From Colwellia sp. C2M11 (GTDB lineage: Bacteria > Pseudomonadota > Gammaproteobacteria > Enterobacterales > Alteromonadaceae): a DNA stretch of 64,000 nt. The notes beneath the pieces are model-generated. The model made no database searches, had not been told where the DNA came from, and saw only the letters and a program-made list of their open reading frames with translations. The position numbers were made by a program, and so were the translations under genes. The DNA lies in contig NZ_JAHKQD010000014.1 in NCBI RefSeq assembly GCF_018860915.1, positions 1 to 64,000 on the forward strand. The letters run 5' to 3'. This document shows, piece by piece, positions 36,041 to 44,370 of the stretch; the first letter of the stretch is position 1; every line of letters begins with the position of its first letter.

Positions 36041-37375
36041 ATGAGTATACGTGCTCTGATCAATATGAGAATAATTGCATCAGTATTGTTGATTTTAATT
36101 TTCAGTGCAATTATTGCTGTATGGCAGGCAAGAAGCTCAGTAGAGCGAGAAGTGAATTCTTCAATTAACTTAGCCGTACAAATGATTGAATTTGGCCTTA
36201 ATCAAAGCTCTTCCACTAGTGAAGAGAAAGACGCATGGCTAGACAAGATTGCCACAATGCAACCAGTAAGGCATTTAAATATTTCTGTCAAAAAGAGTGA
36301 AAATCAAGTTAAAAATACCCATGCTACTAAGCTAAATGATGATTTAAATGATGATTTAAATGATGAGAAAAAATCGACACCTCATTGGTTTGTAAAGTCA
36401 GTTATGGTCGACTTTTTTATACATCATTATGATATTAAAATTGCGGATGGATCTATCAAAGCGATTGTTATTACCGCGAATCCAATGGATGAAATAAATG
36501 AAGCTTGGCAAGAAACAAAGTCTTTTTTTTGCTCTATTGTGTTAATGCTTTTTATTATGTTTTTGACAGTGAACCTAGTGTTTAATGCAATGTTGGATTC
36601 TGTTAAAGCTATTTTAACTGGACTTAAACAAGTTGAAAAAGGGCACTTTGATCATGTACTACCTCACTTTAAAATTAGTGAATTTGATGCAATAGCGTTA
36701 GAAATTAATGGTATGTCATCAGCCCTTAAAACGGCTCAAGAGAAGAACCAAGCTTTGGCGCGCCACAGTATGCAAATTCAAGAAGCTGAAAGACAAAATC
36801 TGTCTCGAGAGTTACATGATGAAATGGGGCAATCGTTAACAGCAATCAAGGCAATGGCGATTACATGTCAACAACCAAAGACAAATGTAAAGGCAGTAAC
36901 TAGTTCAATTGTTGATATTTGTAACCATCTATCTGTGGTCGTTCGTTCTATGATGAGAACATTACACCCATTAAGTTTGTCAGAGCTTGGCTTAGGAGCC
37001 ACCTTATCTGAGCTGGTTAGAGAATGGCAAAGACGAAGTAGTGAGGTTCAGTTCGATTTAGATTACGACCAAGCTTTAGAGCATTTAAGTCACGATATTA
37101 CTATTCATGTCTATCGAATTGTTCAGGAGTGCTTAACCAATGTTGTTCGACATGCAAATGCAACTAAAGTGGTTATTTTAGTCGTTAAACGCGGTGATAA
37201 AGTCATGATTACTGTATCTGATAATGGTCAAGGAAAACAGCTTAATACTCCTGGCTTTGGTTTGTTGGGAATGCGCGAGCGAGCTGAAAATTTAGGCGGA
37301 ACATTTACATTTGAATCTGTATTAAATACCGGTGTTAATGTTGTTGTGGAATTACCTTACTGGGAGGAAAAGTAA
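36041..37375 (+). CDS. NarL-system sensor histidine kinase (HisKA_3)
   Basis: A 444-residue membrane sensor. A first helix (about 10-28), an extracytoplasmic domain of about 120 residues (LapD/MoxY-like by arrangement), a second helix (about 162-180), a HAMP-like linker, a HisKA_3 domain with phospho-acceptor H259 (SRELHDEMGQSL) and an HATPase_c domain (N box VQECLTNVVRHANAT, G box SDNGQG and GFGLLGMRERA). The extracytoplasmic loop has a tandem LNDD repeat (about 98-108) encoded by repeated gatgatttaaat. The stop overlaps the regulator start by one base. The signal is unknown. Confidence 0.9.
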   Translation: MSIRALINMRIIASVLLILIFSAIIAVWQARSSVEREVNSSINLAVQMIEFGLNQSSSTSEEKDAWLDKIATMQPVRHLNISVKKSENQVKNTHATKLNDDLNDDLNDEKKSTPHWFVKSVMVDFFIHHYDIKIADGSIKAIVITANPMDEINEAWQETKSFFCSIVLMLFIMFLTVNLVFNAMLDSVKAILTGLKQVEKGHFDHVLPHFKISEFDAIALEINGMSSALKTAQEKNQALARHSMQIQEAERQNLSRELHDEMGQSLTAIKAMAITCQQPKTNVKAVTSSIVDICNHLSVVVRSMMRTLHPLSLSELGLGATLSELVREWQRRSSEVQFDLDYDQALEHLSHDITIHVYRIVQECLTNVVRHANATKVVILVVKRGDKVMITVSDNGQGKQLNTPGFGLLGMRERAENLGGTFTFESVLNTGVNVVVELPYWEEK

Positions 37376-38022
37376 TGGAAACAAAAAAAATTAAAGTTCT
37401 ATTAGTTGATGACCATATGGTTGTTAGGGCAGGGTTTAGAATGTTGCTCGACTCTCAACCCTATATTGGTGATATTGTAGACATTGAACGCGGTGAACTG
37501 GCCGTGAAGGAGTATGAACGTTTCCAACCTGATGTTGTTGTGATGGACTTGTCAATGCCGGGTATTGGTGGTTTAGAAGCTATTCGTCGCCTTTGCAAGC
37601 ATTACCCTAATGTACTTATTTTAGTTTATAGTATTCATGATGAAAAAGTTTATATTGAACGTGCATTAGAAGCAGGTGCACGTGGTTATGTTAGTAAGAA
37701 TAGTGCTGCTGAAGTATTAGCGCAGGCGGTTGCTGTTATTGCTAGCGGTAAACGTTATATTGAAGAAGGCTTAATGCCGGAAGTAAATGATATATGCTTA
37801 ACCGAAGCTAAAAAACCAAAGCATAAACTTAAGCTTTTATCGCCACGTGAATTTGATGTGTTTCGCTTACTTTCAAAAGGGTTAAATGCTCATAATGTCG
37901 CTAGCGAGCTTTGTTTAAGTTATAAAACTATTTGCAATTACAATACACAAATTAAAAGTAAACTGAATGCGAATACCTCAGCTGATCTTGCTAATATAGC
38001 GATGGTAAATAATATTATTTAG
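37375..38022 (+). CDS. NarL/FixJ-family response regulator
   Basis: A 215-residue two-domain regulator. The receiver has acidic D12/D13-type residues in VDDHMVVRAG, the phospho-acceptor D58 in VVVMDLSMPG and K103-region SKNSA. The C-terminal LuxR-type helix-turn-helix reads LSPREFDVFRLLSKGLNAHNVASEL then SYKTICNYNTQIKSKL (key residues conserved). It is translationally coupled to the kinase (TAATG). The targets are unknown; the iron importer genes lie next to it but converge from the other strand. Confidence 0.92.
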   Translation: METKKIKVLLVDDHMVVRAGFRMLLDSQPYIGDIVDIERGELAVKEYERFQPDVVVMDLSMPGIGGLEAIRRLCKHYPNVLILVYSIHDEKVYIERALEAGARGYVSKNSAAEVLAQAVAVIASGKRYIEEGLMPEVNDICLTEAKKPKHKLKLLSPREFDVFRLLSKGLNAHNVASELCLSYKTICNYNTQIKSKLNANTSADLANIAMVNNII

Positions 38023-38041
38023 GCCAGACTAATTTTTTACT

Positions 38042-39142
38042 TTATTGATATATTTGGTATGGATGCGGTTTAATTTTTATCGCTATTTTTTGACCTAGAG
38101 CGAGTAACATCTCACTATAAAAACTAAGTTGTTTAAAAGCTAATGATGAATCTCTTTCAATGCTACTGAGTAAATAACGAAATCCTTGTTCAGTAACGGC
38201 AATATTATCTACTGTTACATTAACCTTTTCATCCTCACAATACTCAATAGCTTGCGGTTTTAACAAGAATTGTAAGGTTTGTGAATTCTTATTATTGGCT
38301 TCATTATTCGTGTCTACAATTGCTGAATTGGTTGATGAAAAACTGCCGATGGCTGTTTGGTATTCATTACCTTTGGCCTTTACGGGTATCCAACTACCTA
38401 ATTGTAAAAAGTCAGCAACTTGCCAACTACTCGGCGATTGGCAAACTGAAGCAGGGCTGCCTGTTTGTAAAATTCTTCCTTGGTGCATAACCGCTATTTT
38501 ATCTGCAAAAGTAAAAACTTCATCTTTGTTATGTGTAACAAAAATAGCACTCATTTTTAGTTGCTTTAAAAGCTGGCGCATTTCTAACATTAATTCATTA
38601 CGCAAACGGGCATCAATATTTGAAAAAGGTTCGTCTAATAATAATAATTTAGGCTGAAGGGCCAATGCTCGTGCAATAGCAACCCTTTGCTGCTGGCCGC
38701 CAGATAGCTGATGAGGATATCTTGATTCTAAACCGGTTAACTTAAGTAAATGTAGTAGATCAGCCGTGCGTGTTTCTTGTTCACTTTTAGGTAATTTATC
38801 AATACCAAAATAGATGTTTTTCTTAACCGATAAGTGAGGAAATAATGCATAGTCTTGAAAAATCATACCAATATTACGATGTTCTGGTGGTATGTTTTTA
38901 GAGGGACTAATAGTCAATATATTCATCGCAGTTTGCGTACTATTGTTTATTTTTAATTCACCAGTACTCAGCTCATTAAAGCCCGCAATGGTATTAAGTA
39001 ATGTTGTTTTACCACAACCGCTAGGACCTACTAGACCAAGTATTTCACCAAAATTTAAGGTCAAATTAGTATCTGATAAAATGATTTTTTTTTGTAATTT
39101 CACCGAAAGCTGTTTGATGCTTAATAATTCAATGTTGTTCAT
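38042..39142 (-). CDS. fbpC: Ferric iron ABC transporter ATPase (FbpC-like)
   Basis: A 366-residue ATPase with Walker A GPSGCGKTT (about 37-45), signature LSGGQQQR, Walker B LLLLDEPFSNID and the switch histidine VTHNKDE, plus a C-terminal TOBE-like domain (about 240-366). The FbpC/AfuC subfamily is inferred from the neighbouring permease and ferric binding protein. Ribosome-binding site aaagga. It starts five bases after the permease stop. Confidence 0.88.
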   Translation of the reverse strand: MNNIELLSIKQLSVKLQKKIILSDTNLTLNFGEILGLVGPSGCGKTTLLNTIAGFNELSTGELKINNSTQTAMNILTISPSKNIPPEHRNIGMIFQDYALFPHLSVKKNIYFGIDKLPKSEQETRTADLLHLLKLTGLESRYPHQLSGGQQQRVAIARALALQPKLLLLDEPFSNIDARLRNELMLEMRQLLKQLKMSAIFVTHNKDEVFTFADKIAVMHQGRILQTGSPASVCQSPSSWQVADFLQLGSWIPVKAKGNEYQTAIGSFSSTNSAIVDTNNEANNKNSQTLQFLLKPQAIEYCEDEKVNVTVDNIAVTEQGFRYLLSSIERDSSLAFKQLSFYSEMLLALGQKIAIKIKPHPYQIYQ

Positions 39143-39147
39143 TTATG

Positions 39148-40770
39148 TTATTTCCTTTCTTTATTAAGCCAAACAATAGGTAGTAATCCCAGAAGAACAA
39201 TCAAAATAGCGCCCAATGCACCTTGCTCTAGCATTTCATCAGAGATTAATTGATAAATTTGAATACTCAGGGTTTCAAAGTTAAAAGGCCTTAATAATAG
39301 TACGGCTGGCAACTCTTTCATCGACTCAACAAATACCAATAACCAAGCCACTAAAATAGAAGGCTTTAGGATAGGAATATGTATTTTTATTAGCATTTTA
39401 CCTAAGCCGGCACCTAAACTTGCTGGGGCTAAGTCGACAGATCTCGGTATTTGTTCAATACCACTGGATATTGTGCCATTAGCAATAGCGGCAAAACGAA
39501 CTACAAAAGCAAAAACGACAGCAAAAATAGTACCTGATAATAATAATCCTGGAGAGTCTAATCTTAAATAATCAGCGACTTCATTAAGCATGTGATCTAA
39601 TGGGCCGAAAGTCGCGAGTAATACCATCGCCAAGACTGTACCAGGAATAGCATAACCGAAACCTGCCAAACTTAATGGAAGCATACGCCATTTATCTTGG
39701 CTAAGTCTACGATACAAACCGAATAATAGAGCTAAAAAAGTTGCAATAGTTGCAGCATAAAAAGATACCTCAATGCTGTTAATACTTGGCGGTAATAGTG
39801 CTATTAGTTGATTTAGGTCACTGTATTCAAATGCCATAATAATCAATAAAATGAAAGGTGCAAGGAAGCCTGCGAATACTAATATCCAACAAAAAGCACC
39901 AATGAAACATTGTTGTATAAAAGATAATTTTATTACTTCTATATTTTTATTGGGCCTGTTTGACTGATGCCCTTGTCCAGCTCTTGCACGTTGCTCTGCT
40001 ACAACCACAAAAAATATTAACAACATTAAGATACTTGCTAATGCGTTTGCAGCGGCTAAGTCGCCATAACCTAACCAAGTATCGTATATCGCTGTTGTAA
40101 GTGTATTAACCGCAAAATAATTTACCGTAGCAAAATCGGCTAATGTTTCCATCAGAACTAAACTTGCAGCGACTGCAATAGCAGGACGCGCCAAAGGTAG
40201 GGCAACTTTTAAAAAGCTTTGTTTTGATGATAAACCTAATAGACGTCCGGCTCTTAATAAGTTTTGATCTTGTTGTTCAAATGCAGTTCGTGCCAACATA
40301 TAAACATAAGGAAACAATACAAATGCCAGAATAACGGCGGCGCCGGGTAAAGTGCGTATATCAAAAAACCAGTAGTCATTTGGCGATTGCCAATTAAACC
40401 AATAGCGTAATGCGCGTTGAACTGGCCCTGCATAATCAAAAACATCAGTATAAAGATAAGCAACTAAATACCCTGGCATTGCCATGGGTAATAAAAGCAG
40501 CCATCGTAGAAACCGTTTACCTACTATATTGGTGTGAACAATAAAGGCCGCACTAAAGGTACCAAAAATTAAGGTAAGGCAAACGACCAGTACACCAAGT
40601 ATTAGCGTATTAGTAATATAATCTGGCAAAACCGTTTGCCAAAGATGAGAGAATAAGTCACTCGACGAACTGAGACTCGCTAACAACATTACTACGATAG
40701 GTATTACGAGTAGTAATGCTATTAACCAACAGACAGTTCGCCAGAGATTATTTTTTAACGGGGCAATCAA
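39148..40770 (-). CDS. fbpB: Ferric iron ABC transporter permease (FbpB-like)
   Basis: A 540-residue permease made of two fused halves, about 12 helices, as in FbpB. Each half has a coupling (EAA) loop: ARLLGLSSKQSFLKVALPLARPAI (about 180-203) and APASLGAGLGKMLIKIHIPILKPS (about 447-470). The frame opens with TTG at 40770, with no clear Shine-Dalgarno sequence, so the exact start is uncertain; the first helix begins about residue 12. It lies between the binding protein and ATPase genes. Confidence 0.88.
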   Translation of the reverse strand: MIAPLKNNLWRTVCWLIALLLVIPIVVMLLASLSSSSDLFSHLWQTVLPDYITNTLILGVLVVCLTLIFGTFSAAFIVHTNIVGKRFLRWLLLLPMAMPGYLVAYLYTDVFDYAGPVQRALRYWFNWQSPNDYWFFDIRTLPGAAVILAFVLFPYVYMLARTAFEQQDQNLLRAGRLLGLSSKQSFLKVALPLARPAIAVAASLVLMETLADFATVNYFAVNTLTTAIYDTWLGYGDLAAANALASILMLLIFFVVVAEQRARAGQGHQSNRPNKNIEVIKLSFIQQCFIGAFCWILVFAGFLAPFILLIIMAFEYSDLNQLIALLPPSINSIEVSFYAATIATFLALLFGLYRRLSQDKWRMLPLSLAGFGYAIPGTVLAMVLLATFGPLDHMLNEVADYLRLDSPGLLLSGTIFAVVFAFVVRFAAIANGTISSGIEQIPRSVDLAPASLGAGLGKMLIKIHIPILKPSILVAWLLVFVESMKELPAVLLLRPFNFETLSIQIYQLISDEMLEQGALGAILIVLLGLLPIVWLNKERK

Positions 40771-40787
40771 GGAGTAATTATATCATC

Positions 40788-41813
40788 TTATAAATCAAAT
40801 TTAGCTTGATCAATTAATTTAAGGGCTTCTTTTCTATATTTCGCAATAGTTTCTAATGGTAAGTCATCGGCTTTAAACTTACCCCATGAAGCAACTAACT
40901 CAGAAGGCATTACATCAGCTCTTACTGGATATTCTACATTTGTTTCTGCATAAAGTTGTTGTGCTTCTTTTGATATTAAAAATGCCATTAATTGTTTAGC
41001 ATTGCCAGTATTAGGAGAGAACTTTGCCATTCCCATGCCAGATATATTCACATGAGCACCACGGTTACTTTGATTAGGAAAGTTAATGTTTACCGCTTCA
41101 GCCCATACTTTTTGTTTTTCGTCTGATAGCATTCTACCGAAGTAATAGCTATTTCCTAGTGAAATATCACATAAGTTTTGATGAATAGCTTGTACTTGTC
41201 CGCGATCATTGCCTTGAGGTTTACGTGCTAAATTTGCTTTGAATTTTTCTAACCAAACAAGTGTCTCTGCGCTACCATGTTCAGCAATCATAGAAGAGAC
41301 TAGTGCGATGTTATAAGCGTGTTTACCACTTCGTGTACAAATTCTACCTTTATACTTACTATCAGCTAAGTCTTCATAATTAATATCTAATGTGCCTAAA
41401 CGTTTGGCAGAATAAATATTTCGTACACGCGTTGTTAATGCAAACCAAGTATTGTCTTTTGCTCTGTATTGACTAGGAATAACATCAAGTAATACTTCAG
41501 CGTCATTTGCTTGTAGTAAGTTACGGTCCTGTAATTCAATAAGTCGACTAATATCTGTAGTTAATAATACATCTGCAGGGCTATGTTTACCTTCACGCTC
41601 TAGACGTTCTGCCATGCCTGTTTTAGCAAAAATAACATTTACTTTGATGCCGGTATTTTCAGTGAACTTGTCGAACAGAGGCTTAACTAAAAATGCTTGG
41701 CGATAAGAATACACATTGACTTCTTCATTCGCTTGTACAAGAGAAGATGAAATAAGACATAGGCTAGTAAAGGTCAACAGGATTTTTTTTCTAATCTTGG
41801 TTATTTGAGGCAT
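40788..41813 (-). CDS. fbpA: Periplasmic ferric iron binding protein (FbpA/FutA-like)
   Basis: A 341-residue binding protein with a signal peptide ending about residue 28 (SSSLVQA) and a mature start EEVNVYSYRQ. The paired iron-binding tyrosines Y223 and Y224 in GNSYYFGRM are typical of the FbpA/FutA1 family. It delivers periplasmic Fe(III) to FbpB/FbpC. It is the first gene of the operon, and a Fur-box-like repeat lies about 100 bp upstream. Confidence 0.9.
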   Translation of the reverse strand: MPQITKIRKKILLTFTSLCLISSSLVQANEEVNVYSYRQAFLVKPLFDKFTENTGIKVNVIFAKTGMAERLEREGKHSPADVLLTTDISRLIELQDRNLLQANDAEVLLDVIPSQYRAKDNTWFALTTRVRNIYSAKRLGTLDINYEDLADSKYKGRICTRSGKHAYNIALVSSMIAEHGSAETLVWLEKFKANLARKPQGNDRGQVQAIHQNLCDISLGNSYYFGRMLSDEKQKVWAEAVNINFPNQSNRGAHVNISGMGMAKFSPNTGNAKQLMAFLISKEAQQLYAETNVEYPVRADVMPSELVASWGKFKADDLPLETIAKYRKEALKLIDQAKFDL

Positions 41814-41906
41814 AACATAATTCTGACAATATGATGTCAGTCTCTTTAATAGGTTTTTAATACAAATAGGGGGGGCAAGATTAAAGAAAACATTGTACTA
41901 TGTCAA

Positions 41907-41951
41907 TATCATTTGATAACCATTCTCATTTGATGGCGATTCTCATTTGAT
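41907..41951 (-). promoter_or_regulatory. Fur-box-like region upstream of fbpABC
   Basis: atatcatttgataaccattctcatttgat-type sequence: GATAAC-CATTCTCATT resembles the Fur consensus of GATAAT hexamers, and ATTCTCATTTGAT occurs twice (41922-41934 and 41939-41951, 17 bp apart). It lies 95-140 bp upstream of the binding protein gene, as expected for iron repression. Confidence 0.6.
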
Positions 41952-42046
41952 TTATTTAGGTGTAGTAAATATTACGTTATTCTATTAATCACAGCTTTTA
42001 ATATTTTTATTCCTCATTATTAATTAGGCCCAACATAATAAGATCA

Positions 42047-42084
42047 GCCTTCTACTTTTGTTAATTATACTTTAGGTAGAAGGC
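42047..42084 (-). terminator. Hairpin downstream of the PepSY gene
   Basis: GCCTTCTAC (42047-42055) and GTAGAAGGC (42076-42084) are perfect 9-base arms with a 20-nt loop, 35-72 bp after the PepSY stop in the transcribed direction. There is no clear T-run. It probably marks the 3' end of the receptor operon. Confidence 0.45.
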
Positions 42085-42118
42085 AATAATGGCTTATTAA
42101 TATACGTTTAATAAATTG

Positions 42119-43687
42119 TTATAACGCCCAAATACTATTACGCTCTCCAAAATATGCGCGTTTTTTAGTTTTTAGTGCTCCATAATAAAATATAGCGGCA
42201 AAAATTAAAGCGGATATATCAATAGCACTATTGCTAAACGCATTTAAATTCCACTGGCTAAAGATTGGTGTTGTTATAGCAACAAGTGTTGTAATAGGAA
42301 TACATAAACAAGTTAAAGCAATGATTTTTTGCATATGAATAGCACTTTTTGCGGCGCCAAAAACAAAGCTATAAATTAAAACAGCAAAAAATACTAGGTA
42401 GTAACAAGTTACATAACTATTGTTAATTTTTGCGTTAATCAAATATAACCACTTACTTGCTAATAAAGTAACAACGACCGCTAATATCGAGCCTAAACAT
42501 ACACCAATAGTTAGATTAGCCATAAAACGGTTAGATTTACTCTGAATCGGTTTCTTTTGTCTTCGTTTTTCTAACCAAAGCAAGTTACCGCTGTAAAATA
42601 AAAAAGCACCGAGTAAGCCCATCACAAAGTACAACCAACGGCCTAATTCACCGCCAAATCCACCAAAGTGTAAAGAAAAGAAGCTCGCGACATAAGAAAC
42701 GTAATAATCGTCTTCGCTCATTGAAATACTGCTAAATGCAGGAGCAAGAGTGTAAGGGTTCATGTAAATAAAGTCGCCAGTGTTATTACGCATCATTTCT
42801 GCTGTATTCATCACACTTATTGCAACAGAAGGGCGTTGAGTTGATAAGCGCGAAAACTCAATGTATTTGATACTATAACCCTCAGTTAGCTCATTGACCT
42901 TATCTATATATGTTGAAATAGGTGGTAGTTGGCTCGCAGAGTAGTTTACTGGCGCACTTTTCGCTTGTTCAAATATGGGTTGTTTACCATATACTAAGTC
43001 TAAACCATCATATAATACGTCGTGAAAAGCAAATACCACAACAGACCAAGCAATTATTAAATGAAAAGGAAGACTCACAACGCCAACTAGGTTATGGCTG
43101 TCTAACCAAAATCGGTTTGCGCCTTTATTTTTTCTAACAGAAAAAAAAGTTTTTACTAACGTAGGTAGTAGAAAAATAACACCTGAAACTAAGGCTAAAA
43201 AGTAAAGTATAGAAGCAAAACCAAGCACTAAAACACCTAGGTTTTCGTGTCCAACTTTTCCTGCAATACCTGCCGTACGGTGTAACATGTCAATTAAATC
43301 ACCTAGTTCATTGGTAGGCTCCGTTCGAGTAATTAAATCTCCTTGAGCTGATAGGGTGGCATGCACCATAACATTATCTAAATATAAACCTCGTCCTCCT
43401 TTTTTTTCATACCAAGTCATCGGGGAGCTTGCGTCATTGAAATTTATTTTAAAACCTTGTTGCGCGTTTTCTGAGGTGTCTAGGGCTTTAGTGATTAAAT
43501 TATCTATTTTATCTATAGTGACCTGTGGAAGGTGATGACTTGGAGGCGTTGCCCATTGAGTAATTTCTTCCTCAAACATAGTAAGGGAGCCAGCATAAAA
43601 GCCGATAAATAAAACTAAGCCAGCAACAATGCCTGTCCATGTATGTACAGATTGGTAGGTTCTAAGTATATCGCCACGAACTCTCAT
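42119..43687 (-). CDS. PepSY-associated membrane protein (iron-uptake, PiuB-like)
   Basis: A 522-residue inner-membrane protein of the PepSY TM family. An N-terminal helix (about 12-30) is followed by a PepSY-type periplasmic domain, then helices with conserved histidines (LDMLHRTAG, WLDSHNLVG, FSLHFGGFGG). Such proteins sit beside TonB-dependent receptors and are proposed to reduce ferric siderophores in the periplasm. A GTG at 43696 opens a longer frame, but ATG 43687 overlaps the DUF3649 stop as ATGA and has aaggtgg before it. Confidence 0.88.
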   Translation of the reverse strand: MRVRGDILRTYQSVHTWTGIVAGLVLFIGFYAGSLTMFEEEITQWATPPSHHLPQVTIDKIDNLITKALDTSENAQQGFKINFNDASSPMTWYEKKGGRGLYLDNVMVHATLSAQGDLITRTEPTNELGDLIDMLHRTAGIAGKVGHENLGVLVLGFASILYFLALVSGVIFLLPTLVKTFFSVRKNKGANRFWLDSHNLVGVVSLPFHLIIAWSVVVFAFHDVLYDGLDLVYGKQPIFEQAKSAPVNYSASQLPPISTYIDKVNELTEGYSIKYIEFSRLSTQRPSVAISVMNTAEMMRNNTGDFIYMNPYTLAPAFSSISMSEDDYYVSYVASFFSLHFGGFGGELGRWLYFVMGLLGAFLFYSGNLLWLEKRRQKKPIQSKSNRFMANLTIGVCLGSILAVVVTLLASKWLYLINAKINNSYVTCYYLVFFAVLIYSFVFGAAKSAIHMQKIIALTCLCIPITTLVAITTPIFSQWNLNAFSNSAIDISALIFAAIFYYGALKTKKRAYFGERNSIWAL

Positions 43688-43983
43688 GATAACCACCTTA
43701 AAAGAAAAAATACGCTGTAAACGATAATGTTCGCAGATAATAGATATACAACAGCTTTTAACGCTGTTTTAAATAAATAGGTAAATGACAATACAAACAA
43801 TGCAATGGGAGAAAGCACCCACATATTGAATTGACCTTTTGCAGGGGCATCCAAGCCTCCAGGACCAAACCAAGCAAAAATAGCAACAAAAGCGTAAGCT
43901 AATGTTAAACCAAAAATTGTTCCGGCAAATGTTTTAACCCACCAATGGGGTTGAATCTTTTGTTCTGAGGTTAACCTACTCAT
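43684..43983 (-). CDS. DUF3649-type small membrane protein
   Basis: A 99-residue protein with about three hydrophobic helices; the motif FAWFGPGGLDAPAKGQFNMW (about residues 37-56) is the recognisable part. It is usually found between a DUF3325 gene and a PepSY gene next to siderophore receptors, as here. The stop and start codons overlap (ATGA) on both sides. Its role in iron uptake is inferred from context. Confidence 0.75.
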   Translation of the reverse strand: MSRLTSEQKIQPHWWVKTFAGTIFGLTLAYAFVAIFAWFGPGGLDAPAKGQFNMWVLSPIALFVLSFTYLFKTALKAVVYLLSANIIVYSVFFLLRWLS

Positions 43984-44267
43984 GATGATGCTCCTTTATT
44001 AGAGCCGTTATTTTTGTTTGGTGTAATCATTAAACTAAGGAAAGGGATACAAGCTAAAGTGGTTAAAAGTACAAAAAGCCAAGTGAATAGTGCAGCAGCA
44101 AGCACCTGTGTTTGAAGGCAAGAAACTAGTGATAATAGCCAACATAAGTAACCCAGTGTTCGCCATTTTTTTGTTAATGGTTTGCGAAATAAATTTTGAT
44201 TTTTATTAGTGGAATATACAATAAATACGCCAAAAAAAATAAATAGTAGTGCCAATAATTGCCACAT
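43980..44267 (-). CDS. DUF3325-type small membrane protein
   Basis: A 95-residue protein with three hydrophobic helices (about 1-18, 38-56, 62-80). It is assigned to DUF3325 from size, topology and fixed order before DUF3649 and PepSY genes. A TTG start at 44282 is possible; the ATG at 44267 with gagag upstream is preferred. It overlaps the next gene by four bases (ATGA). Confidence 0.7.
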   Translation of the reverse strand: MWQLLALLFIFFGVFIVYSTNKNQNLFRKPLTKKWRTLGYLCWLLSLVSCLQTQVLAAALFTWLFVLLTTLACIPFLSLMITPNKNNGSNKGASS

Positions 44268-44288
44268 ATTAAAAACTCTCAATGTTAA

Positions 44289-44328
44289 ATATAGATACCC
44301 AAAACAGAAATAGTATGGGTATCTATAT
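44289..44328 (-). terminator. Hairpin between receptor and DUF3325 genes
   Basis: ATATAGATACCC and GGGTATCTATAT are perfect 12-base arms with a 16-nt loop, about 45-80 bp beyond the receptor stop. A weak T-stretch (TTTAACATT) follows on the minus strand. It may attenuate transcription into the three small membrane-protein genes or act as a processing site that makes the receptor more abundant. Confidence 0.5.
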
Positions 44329-44370
44329 TGTATAAAACGACATAGTTATTTATTTGTTAAATAAATAGTG

